Shown here one piece after another: positions 6,602-12,827 of a stretch of DNA of 13,417 bases; within the stretch, counting starts at the first letter, position 1, and every line of letters begins with the position of its first letter. The position numbers and the translations under genes are program-made. Location of the stretch: positions 1-13,417 of the forward strand of contig PBVO01000123.1 in the NCBI GenBank assembly GCA_002729015.1, written 5' to 3'. This DNA comes from Candidatus Poribacteria bacterium (lineage in GTDB: Bacteria > Poribacteria > WGA-4E > UBA9662). The notes beneath the pieces were generated by a model, which worked only from the letters and a program-made list of their open reading frames with translations, searched no databases and had not been told where the DNA came from.

Positions 6602-7546
6602 ATGAAAGTTGCACTGATTGGTGGTACAGGTTTTGTGGGCTCGTACATCACAGATGAGCTAATTAGTCATAACATGGTCCCGCGCCTTCTTATCAGGGAA
6701 GGATCTGAGTCCAAGATACTCCAACCAGAGAAATGTGAAATTGTCTACGGAGATTTGTCCCATCATCATGATCGGACTTCGGTACCTGCGATTTTGGAAG
6801 TGCTGGAAGGTTGTGATGCTGTGATTTACAACGTCGGTGTAATCCGAGAATTTCCGTCTAAAGGCTTAACATATGAAAACTTACACTTTCATGCCGCAAA
6901 ATGGTGTATTGATGCAGCGAAAGAGCTAAATGTTAGTAGGTTTATCCTGATGTCAGCTAACGGTGTGAAAAAGGAAGGAACGGGTTATCAAAACACAAAA
7001 ATGTTAGCAGAAGAATATCTGAAGGAATCTGGCTTAGACTATACGATTTTTAGACCTTCTCTCATTTTTGGAGACCCAAGAGGTGGAGGTCGGCCAGAAT
7101 TTTGCTCACAATTAAAAAAAGACATGCTAAGTTTACCTATTCCAGCTCCAAATTTCCATAAAGGTCTAAATCCGTTTAACGCTGGTAATTTCGCACTATC
7201 ACCTATTCATGTCAAAGACGTAGCAAAAGTATTTGTCAAATCACTAACCGAAGAAGAAACAATCAAAAAAACTTATCATCTTGGAGGAGAGACCTATTAC
7301 TGGAAAGATATTATATCAATTATTTCTAGAGCTTACGGCAAGAAAAAATGGACAATTCCAGCCCCCGTTTTTGCTATCAAAACCCTTGGCGCTCTGCTAG
7401 GGGGGTTTCCTTGGTTTCCTGTAACTAAGGATCAAATTACTATGCTAATTGAAGGAAATGTTTGTCAATCTGATGGTGTGTATGAAATGTTTAACCTAAT
7501 TCCCACACCGTTTAACTCTGAGTCTTTATCCTATCTAAAAAGCTGA
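6602..7546 (+). CDS. NDUFA9-like atypical SDR, NAD(P)H-binding protein
   Basis: The 314-residue protein belongs to the atypical/extended SDR group that includes the complex I subunit NDUFA9 and related nucleoside-diphosphate-sugar epimerase-like proteins. Visible motifs are GGTGFVG (7-13), YGDLS (49-53), the DAVIYNVGVIRE segment (72-83), a kept YxxxK (Tyr129-Lys133, YQNTKMLAE), FRPSLIFGDPRGGG (150-163) and SPIHVKDVA, typical of the substrate-binding half. The C-terminal part (about 240-314) has a hydrophobic AIKTLGALLGGFPWFPVTKDQ region, as in NDUFA9-like members. There is no signal peptide. It could assist quinone or complex I chemistry or act as a stand-alone oxidoreductase; no complex I genes are in the window. 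GAGAGGG (6587-6593) gives a good ribosome binding site eight bases before the ATG. The photolyase ends 174 bp upstream. Confidence 0.9.
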   Translation: MKVALIGGTGFVGSYITDELISHNMVPRLLIREGSESKILQPEKCEIVYGDLSHHHDRTSVPAILEVLEGCDAVIYNVGVIREFPSKGLTYENLHFHAAKWCIDAAKELNVSRFILMSANGVKKEGTGYQNTKMLAEEYLKESGLDYTIFRPSLIFGDPRGGGRPEFCSQLKKDMLSLPIPAPNFHKGLNPFNAGNFALSPIHVKDVAKVFVKSLTEEETIKKTYHLGGETYYWKDIISIISRAYGKKKWTIPAPVFAIKTLGALLGGFPWFPVTKDQITMLIEGNVCQSDGVYEMFNLIPTPFNSESLSYLKS

Positions 7547-7920
7547 AGTAACCTTTTCCATAATGTTCATTATACAGCAGTCTGTAGACGTAACCATGGG
7601 AAAACAATCACTACACAATTATCGTAATTAAGAGATAAAGAACGAAGTTTGAACAACTAGATCTCAATCTTAATTAGAAGTTAATCGGTAGAGTTCAGGA
7701 CGTACATTTTGTGGGTATCCCCTGAGTAATGGATGTAAAACATGTTAGTGGAAATATACGTTAGGTCTGTTTGTTATTCGGAAAGAAGTATGCCACATGG
7801 TGTGGTAAATAGCTCCTCCACATACCACTGAACCAAACAAATAATACCATCACCTTAAGCCTCTGGTGATGCAACTCTATAAAACCTTTAGATATTTAGT
7901 TTCATTGGATTATATATAAA
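7547..7920. other. 374-bp intergenic region upstream of the peroxiredoxin, with alternative hairpins
   Basis: No coding frame stands out on either strand. Near its right end the region has several mutually exclusive pairings (7788-7828) and a 7-bp hairpin (7848-7871). An AT-rich promoter-like segment follows (TATAAA at 7879-7884, TATATA at 7911-7916). No Shine-Dalgarno precedes the ATG at 7921. I found no recognisable tRNA, including no tRNA-Sec. Confidence 0.55.
7788..7871 (+). promoter_or_regulatory. Possible structured leader of the peroxiredoxin gene
   Basis: TGTGG (7801-7805) can pair either with the upstream CCACA (7793-7797, loop TGG) or with a downstream CCACA (7818-7822, loop 12). 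The second choice competes with GTATG (7788-7792) pairing to CATAC (7821-7825). A separate perfect 7-bp stem, CATCACC (7848-7854) with GGTGATG (7865-7871), follows 50 bases before the start codon. Alternative pairings of this kind are typical of attenuators or riboswitches, but no known family is recognised and no T-run follows. It matters only if transcription starts upstream of 7788. Confidence 0.3.
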
Positions 7921-8457
7921 ATGAAAATTGGAATTATCGCTATTTGTGTACTTGTAAGTACCGCTTTGATCAGTCGGAATCAAAGCCAAAGAAACCTTTT
8001 GGTCGCAGGGCAAGAGGGGCCAGATTTCTCACTAATATCAGACAGCAACGAGAATATCTCATTAAAAGAATTCCTAGGCCAACCTGTGGTTATTTATTTT
8101 TTCCCAAAGGCTGATACGCCTGGATGAACTAAACAAGCTTGCGGGTTCCGCAACATCTATCAAGCATACGAAAGAGAAAAAATTATAGTTCTTGGCATCA
8201 GTTACGATTCCCCTAAATCACTGAGGGCGTTCAAGGAAAAGCATAAACTACCATTCCATCTCTTATCTGATAAAGACAAACATGTCTCTCGTTTGTATGG
8301 CGCTAACGGTCTGCTTTGGCTAAAACGCATTACATTTATAGTAAATCCAGATGGTATCATTGAAAAAATATACACTGGAGTGAACCTAAATTCACATGCA
8401 GAAGAGATCTTAGATTATATCGTCAAAGAGAGAAATTCTGCCCCGATAGGCAACTAG
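7921..8457 (+). CDS. Selenocysteine-containing BCP/PrxQ-type peroxiredoxin (UGA read as Sec69)
   Basis: Read through one in-frame TGA (8125-8127), this is a complete 178-residue thiol/selenol peroxidase that would reduce H2O2 or organic hydroperoxides. Residues 1-18 form a hydrophobic segment, so the enzyme is probably membrane-anchored or exported; there is no lipobox. The AhpC/TSA fold begins at GPDFSLISDSN (33-43), followed by VVIYFFPKADTPG and then the TGA at codon 69. In BCP this is the peroxidatic cysteine (PxxxTxxC; here Pro62, Thr66, Sec69). Cys74, five residues later, matches the BCP resolving cysteine, and Arg136 in KRITFIVNPDG matches the active-site arginine. The 109 codons after the TGA contain no other stop and are conserved in character, which argues against a decayed gene. 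A SECIS-like hairpin lies 11 bases downstream of the TGA. Alternatives are a TGC-to-TGA sequencing error or a very recent pseudogene. No sel genes are in the window. Confidence 0.85.
8125..8154 (+). promoter_or_regulatory. Candidate bacterial SECIS element with its UGA codon
   Basis: TTGCGG (8139-8144) and CCGCAA (8148-8153) form a perfect 6-bp stem around GTT, or a GGUUC pentaloop if the top pair opens. G8137-C8154 can extend it past a bulged C8138. The stem starts 11 bases after the TGA (8125-8127). This matches the E. coli fdhF SECIS, whose apical hairpin with a GGUC loop, bound by SelB, also sits 11 bases from the UGA. The hairpin lies wholly within coding sequence. Confidence 0.7.
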
Positions 8458-8505
8458 TGTATTTAGTAGTCAGTACTGCAATTAATTGTTATAGATTGTG
8501 GGAAG

Positions 8506-9906
8506 TTGAGAAGACAGTTGTCAGAAACGATAAATAATGTATCAGTACCAACCGTTACAGTAATTGGTGGAGGCTTAGCTGGAAGTGAAGCTGCTTGGCA
8601 GCTAGCTTCACAAGGCATTAGTGTAGATCTATTCGAAATGCGGCCCACGGTAGAAACTGGAGCCCATCAAACATCTAATCTAGGTGAGCTCGTTTGCTCG
8701 AATTCTCTGGGATCAGATTTGCCTGATAGAGCATCTGGAGTCCTGAAAGCCGAATTGCGTCAGCTAGGTTCGATGCTGATGGATTGTGCTGACAAGACAT
8801 CAGTGCCTGCTGGTGGAGCCTTAGCCGTCGACCGAGAACAGTTTTCGAAGTTAATTACCCAACGTATTCGCTCACAACCTCATATACGTTTAATACGTGA
8901 AGAAATCACCGAAATACCTGATGGTCCGACAATTATTGCTTCAGGTCCATTGACATCTGCACCTTTAGCTGAGTCAATTGGAAAAATTTCAGGAGAAGAT
9001 CACCTTTATTTTTTCGATGCTATTTCACCTATAGTTAGTCAAGAATCGATTGATATGAAAATCGCATTCCGAGGGTCACGTTACGGGAAAGGCGAATTAG
9101 ATGTCGGAGATTATATAAATTGTCCAATGGATAAAGACCAATATGAACATTTTGTTTGTAACCTGATATCTGCCGATCGAATTGAGTTACATAGTTTTGA
9201 GGAAGCTATCAAGTCAGGCGTCAAGGCTGGCGCTCACCAATTTTTTGAAGGTTGTTTGCCAATCGAAATTATGGCTGAGAGAGGTATAGATTCACTCGCT
9301 TATGGACCAATGCGACCTGTCGGGCTGACGGATCCACGTACTAACCACCGTTCCCATGCTGTGGTCCAGTTACGTCAAGATAACATAGCTGGTACGTTGT
9401 ACAATATTGTTGGGTTTCAGACAAACCTTAAGTTTTCGGAGCAGAAAAGAGTATTCCAGTTAATCCCCGGATTAAATAAAGCAGAATTTGTACGTTTTGG
9501 TCAAATGCACCGTAATACTTTCATATCAGCTCCTACACTACTGCATCCAACCATGCAGTTCCGGAAACGAGAGAACTTATTTTTTGCTGGCCAGATCACC
9601 GGTGTAGAAAGCTATGTAGGCAATGTAGCAACGGGTCTTTTGGCTGGCTACAATATGGCTCACTTGCTAACTGGCCGTAAGTTGATGGTTTTGCCAGTAA
9701 CTACTATTCTTGGGGCACTTTGTCATTATGTTACACACGCTAGCCTTGCTGATTTTCAACCAATGAAAGCTAACTTTGGTTTGCTTCCTCCTCTACAAAT
9801 TGAAACTAAAACTAAAGGGAGACGGATGAGAAAAAGACAACGTGCCCAAGCCTATTCGCAGCGGGCGTTAGGTGATTTAACGGCTTATTTAGCTAGTGTT
9901 AGTTAA
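8506..9906 (+). CDS. trmFO: Folate/FAD-dependent tRNA (uracil-5-)-methyltransferase TrmFO
   Basis: The enzyme makes m5U54 (ribothymidine) in the T-loop of tRNAs, using methylenetetrahydrofolate as carbon donor and FADH2 as reductant. The FAD-binding motif [18 protein letters not shown] is at 17-34. The two functional cysteines of the family are present: Cys64 in [11 protein letters not shown] and Cys250 in [14 protein letters not shown]. Other family signatures are LFEMRP (42-47), [13 protein letters not shown] (101-113), [14 protein letters not shown] (266-279) and the FAD-binding [14 protein letters not shown] near 360-373. Length (about 462-466) is normal. No ATG is available in frame before the FAD motif, so a TTG start is likely: 8506, with GGGAAG directly adjacent, or better 8518, twelve bases after GGGAAG (8500-8505). 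It begins 48 bp after the selenoperoxiredoxin stop and may be cotranscribed with it. Confidence 0.97.
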   Translation: MRRQLSETINNVSVPTVTVIGGGLAGSEAAWQLASQGISVDLFEMRPTVETGAHQTSNLGELVCSNSLGSDLPDRASGVLKAELRQLGSMLMDCADKTSVPAGGALAVDREQFSKLITQRIRSQPHIRLIREEITEIPDGPTIIASGPLTSAPLAESIGKISGEDHLYFFDAISPIVSQESIDMKIAFRGSRYGKGELDVGDYINCPMDKDQYEHFVCNLISADRIELHSFEEAIKSGVKAGAHQFFEGCLPIEIMAERGIDSLAYGPMRPVGLTDPRTNHRSHAVVQLRQDNIAGTLYNIVGFQTNLKFSEQKRVFQLIPGLNKAEFVRFGQMHRNTFISAPTLLHPTMQFRKRENLFFAGQITGVESYVGNVATGLLAGYNMAHLLTGRKLMVLPVTTILGALCHYVTHASLADFQPMKANFGLLPPLQIETKTKGRRMRKRQRAQAYSQRALGDLTAYLASVS

Positions 9907-9928
9907 ATTACAATTACCAATGTCAATG

Positions 9929-10600
9929 TTATTGGAAAATTAAAGTGTCAATGTAAATGGATTTGACCTTTTGATCCCCAAAAACTGACCTTAGTTTTTC
10001 GAGTAGCTGTTGTTTCAATTGTTGTTTCCCCATCTCCGGGATGATTTCTTCGACAGTTTTGCTACCCATGATTCGTTCAAGCTCAGTGCGTAAATAGATT
10101 GCTTGACCACGGTCGCCAATCTTACTCGCTACCTCACTGGTATCTGTCCCCAAGATTTCTTGTTTGATGGATTCTTCATCTCCCTCCATGACAGCAGCAA
10201 TTCGCCAAGCAAAAGTGTGATGTATGATTACGGCTTCTGTATTCGTTTGATTTGGAAATATCCACTCCGTTGGTTGTGCCATTGGGGTTAGGCGGATACC
10301 ATACCTTAGGTCGCCCTCTTCGGGCCAAAGCAATTCCATAATATCGACTAGGACTAAGCCAGATCCTTCCGCGAATTTATACTTAAACTTTTTTGCTTCC
10401 TCAAAAGGATCGGAAACTTCTTCCTTTGTACTCAAGTATTTCTGTGTAAGTGCAGTTTCGTATATTCGTTCTTGTCGTTCTTCTTGTATTTTCTGGCGTG
10501 AAAAGGGTAATGTGACAAAAAAAGAAGAAGTAAATAAGAAATAAAGAGCAGCAGGGATAATTGCTAATAAGATAATATAGAGAAGGATGCGAGCTACCAT
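9929..10600 (-). CDS. FliL-like single-pass membrane protein
   Basis: The 223-residue protein has one N-terminal transmembrane helix (about 5-25) and a soluble, probably extracytoplasmic part with a charged, possibly coiled segment (35-75). The C-terminal 55 residues follow the pattern of flagellar basal-body protein FliL: YLRTELERIMGSKTVEEI (169-186), GKQQLKQQLLEKL (191-203), then KVKSIYIDTLIFQ (211-223), where FliL proteins end in a VKxVYFTDFVVQ-like strand. FliL supports stator function and resembles SPFH/stomatin domains in structure. This protein is longer than typical FliL (about 150-180) and no flagellar genes are nearby, so it may be a distant paralogue with another membrane role. There is no Shine-Dalgarno; TATACT (10614-10619 on the minus strand) lies 13 bases before the ATG and would give a very short leader. 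The gene converges on trmFO with only 22 bp between stops. Confidence 0.75.
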   Translation of the reverse strand: MVARILLYIILLAIIPAALYFLFTSSFFVTLPFSRQKIQEERQERIYETALTQKYLSTKEEVSDPFEEAKKFKYKFAEGSGLVLVDIMELLWPEEGDLRYGIRLTPMAQPTEWIFPNQTNTEAVIIHHTFAWRIAAVMEGDEESIKQEILGTDTSEVASKIGDRGQAIYLRTELERIMGSKTVEEIIPEMGKQQLKQQLLEKLRSVFGDQKVKSIYIDTLIFQ

Positions 10601-10748
10601 TTCAATTGAATTGAGTATAAGTTCTCAGCATTGTGGTTTGCTTTAATTAACCTAGCTCGTTAGAATGTAAAAAATTGAATTTCCATCGGTGAACTAACGT
10701 AATTCATGTTTGTCGCAAAATTATATCACAATTTAAGGAAACGAGACT

Positions 10749-11795
10749 GTGTCGGCTATACACCCTAAAGTTTTACTAGTCTGTAACAGTAACATATATA
10801 AAAACTATATTTCGCCAAACCAAGTAAAACGCCTAGAAAAATTCGCCAGTTGGGATTGGTTCAATCTTGATCATGCAAATATTGATGCCCAATTGCCAAA
10901 AAGCTTTTTTGAAGCTATCGAAGATGTAGATGCTTTGGTTATTAGTCATGGTTCACCCCCAATCGGAGCTGAAATTATGGACTCGGCAACTCGGTTGAGG
11001 TTTATTGGTGAATTGGAAGACGATCGATTTAATAATCGAATCGATTTGAGAGCAGCTTGGGAGCGAAACGTTCGTACTGTTGATACGACTAATGGATCTT
11101 CGTACCCAGTAGCTGAGTGGGCATTAGCTTTAATACTAATTTCACTGAGAAACGCGGGAGCTCAATTCCGACGTATAATCGATGGAAACACAAAAAGATA
11201 CCATCCAGCTCTTAAGTATGCTGGTGGTGTTTTAACCGGTAAGAGAGTGGGACTGATTGGTTGTGGACATATGGGGCGTCGTTTGATCCAATATCTTCGT
11301 CCTTTCGAAACCGAGATTTGGGTGTATGATCCTTACTTGCCTCATGAGATGGCTGAAGCCATTGGTTTCACACAAACGTCATTAGATAATGTCCTTGCAC
11401 AGTGTGAAGTCATTGTCTGCCTAGCTCCATTAACTCCAAAAACAAGGGGTATGATAGGACCGGAAGAGCTTAATAAAATCCCTTCGGGTTGCGTTTTAGT
11501 CAATGTTTCTCGTGGAGCTGTCATTGACTCTCAAGCACTTATCGAACGACTGAAACGAGGTGATATCGTCGCTGGTCTCGACGTCTTCGATCCTGAGCCA
11601 ATTCCATCAAGTAGTGAGATCATCCATCTCGAAAATGTCTTTCTCAGCCCACATTTCGGCTACTTTACCGGAAATCAATTTCGGGAATCCTTTGTTTTAA
11701 TGGTAGATGAGTTGGAACGTTTCTTTGATGGTCACAAAACATACTTTGACCTGACTCCTAAATCTTTTGCCAATCGCCATGGGAATGAGCCATAA
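10749..11795 (+). CDS. D-isomer-specific 2-hydroxyacid dehydrogenase, NAD-dependent
   Basis: The 348-residue cytosolic enzyme should interconvert a D-2-hydroxyacid and its 2-oxoacid with NAD(H). The substrate-binding half (1 to about 125 and the last 30 residues) flanks a Rossmann domain with GxGxxG at 171-176 (GCGHMG) and an acidic YDP segment near 193-195, which favours NAD over NADP. The catalytic triad is visible: Arg255 (NVSRGAVID), Glu283 (DVFDPEP) and His302 (SPHFGY). The family covers phosphoglycerate, glyoxylate, lactate and other dehydrogenases, and sequence alone does not fix the substrate. No C-terminal ACT domain is present, so it is not a long-form SerA. The start is GTG with AAGGAA (10735-10740) eight bases before it. 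It is separated from the divergent FliL-like gene by 148 bp, which should contain both promoters. Confidence 0.93.
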   Translation: MSAIHPKVLLVCNSNIYKNYISPNQVKRLEKFASWDWFNLDHANIDAQLPKSFFEAIEDVDALVISHGSPPIGAEIMDSATRLRFIGELEDDRFNNRIDLRAAWERNVRTVDTTNGSSYPVAEWALALILISLRNAGAQFRRIIDGNTKRYHPALKYAGGVLTGKRVGLIGCGHMGRRLIQYLRPFETEIWVYDPYLPHEMAEAIGFTQTSLDNVLAQCEVIVCLAPLTPKTRGMIGPEELNKIPSGCVLVNVSRGAVIDSQALIERLKRGDIVAGLDVFDPEPIPSSSEIIHLENVFLSPHFGYFTGNQFRESFVLMVDELERFFDGHKTYFDLTPKSFANRHGNEP

Positions 11796-11818
11796 TCCCC
11801 CAAATCAGTTATGATTAT
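11792..11818. terminator. Weak dyad between convergent genes
   Basis: ATAATC (11792-11797) can pair with GATTAT (11813-11818) across a 15-base loop. The arms overlap the stop codons of the two convergent genes, which end 19 bp apart. No T-run is present, so intrinsic termination is doubtful. Confidence 0.2.
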
Positions 11819-12750
11819 CGTGGTAAACGCTGAATCGTACCGTTAGCACCGCAAGCCCAGACCCATCTTTTTTGGACGCATAGATTCATCAGATGGTTTG
11901 CCGAGTTGGGTTCTTTCACTTGCCAATTATCCCCAGCTTGCCTGGAGTGGAGTAGCATCCCATCCTCACCTGCTATCCATACTTCTGATTGACTGACAGC
12001 AACTATGCTTCGCCAAGTTCTTTGTTCTGGGGTATTTTGCAAACGCCAAAGCTGACCACCATTAGTCGTTCTTAAGACAATACCATCAACACCAGCGACC
12101 CAGCCATTTTTCTCATCACTAAAAGAAACATCAAGTAATGGTACATCAACCCCAGACTTTTGCGACTGCCATTTTTGGCCACCGTTTTTAGTCATCCATA
12201 TTGCTCCTTTCTCACCAACGACCCACCCTTTTTGCCGACTCACAAAATGAGTCGCCCACAGATGATGTGTATCCGGGGTGTCTTGCTTTTCCCAATTTGA
12301 ACCACCATTTGTTGTGTGCAAAATCAATCCACCTCCACCGACAGCCCAACCTAAGGATTCTTTCGTTAAAAAAATATCGGTTAAACCATTTGACAACCCA
12401 CCCGCTTGCTGTCTCCACACTTGTCCACCATTATTAGTGTAGTAAATTTCCCCCCGTAAGCTGACAAGCCAACCGTGTTTACGACTGGTGAAGAAAAAAC
12501 TATTAATTTTTTCTGGTAAATTGGACGAATCACCATTGTTAGTTAAGAGAATCCAAGATTGTCCACCATTTGTAGTCTGGAATAATGTTCCACCTGAACC
12601 TCCTACCCAGCCATTATTTTGATCAACAAAATGTATATGATGTAAGTGGGCTTGAGTTGGAACATCCGAAATAGAAGAGGTTGACTCACACCCACTCAAG
12701 ATATAGGACATAATCAACAATAAAGCAGAAGTAACACGAAAAATTCTCAT
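11815..12750 (-). CDS. Ycf48/BNR-repeat seven-bladed beta-propeller lipoprotein
   Basis: The 311-residue product from ATG at 12750 starts MRIFRVTSALLLIMSYILSG-C. This is a lipoprotein signal with lipobox LSGC (18-21), so Cys21 would be lipidated and the protein surface- or membrane-attached. Seven repeats of the type GWVxGxxGxIxxTTNGGxxW follow (near 47-66, 93-112, 134-153, 175-194, 216-235, 257-276 and 297-311). These are the Asp-box/BNR blades of the Ycf48/HCF136 family. In phototrophs that family assists photosystem II assembly, but non-phototrophs carry many homologues of unknown role and no photosynthesis gene is seen here. The last blade stops after its first strand (ANGTIQRLPR), which suits closure with N-terminal sequence. 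An upstream GTG at 12864 stays in frame, but it would remove the signal peptide from the N-terminus and overlap the divergent kinase gene. I therefore chose the start at 12750, although no Shine-Dalgarno precedes it. Confidence 0.88.
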   Translation of the reverse strand: MRIFRVTSALLLIMSYILSGCESTSSISDVPTQAHLHHIHFVDQNNGWVGGSGGTLFQTTNGGQSWILLTNNGDSSNLPEKINSFFFTSRKHGWLVSLRGEIYYTNNGGQVWRQQAGGLSNGLTDIFLTKESLGWAVGGGGLILHTTNGGSNWEKQDTPDTHHLWATHFVSRQKGWVVGEKGAIWMTKNGGQKWQSQKSGVDVPLLDVSFSDEKNGWVAGVDGIVLRTTNGGQLWRLQNTPEQRTWRSIVAVSQSEVWIAGEDGMLLHSRQAGDNWQVKEPNSANHLMNLCVQKRWVWACGANGTIQRLPR

Positions 12751-12812
12751 TGGTAGGTTAGGGTATCCATGGTAGGATAGGAAAAGATCGGAGTTCTTAA
12801 TTCTATCTGACT

Positions 12813-12818
12813 TATAAT
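12813..12818 (+). promoter_or_regulatory. Consensus -10 box of the kinase gene, probably leaderless
   Basis: A perfect TATAAT lies nine bases before the kinase ATG (12828), which would place the transcription start within about three bases of the start codon. No Shine-Dalgarno is present between them. No good -35 is seen 16-18 bp upstream. The 77-bp gap to the divergent Ycf48-like gene must hold both promoters. Confidence 0.5.
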
Positions 12819-12827
12819 GGGCTGTCA

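Noticed and set aside
7547..7920. A tRNA-Sec gene or other selenium gene near the peroxiredoxin
   Set aside because: No T-loop GTTCRA-type motif, long variable arm or 8-bp acceptor stem could be found by eye.
8128..8457. Peroxiredoxin as an ordinary truncated gene or decayed pseudogene
   Set aside because: Only one stop is present, it falls exactly at the catalytic Cys codon, the rest of the frame is intact, and a hairpin sits at SECIS distance. A point error (TGC to TGA) cannot be fully excluded.
9917..9935. CCAAT/ATTGG dyad between trmFO and the FliL-like gene as a bidirectional terminator
   Set aside because: The stem is 5 bp and AT-rich with no T-run on either side. The 8-bp repeat GTCAATGT (9922 and 9947) is probably chance.
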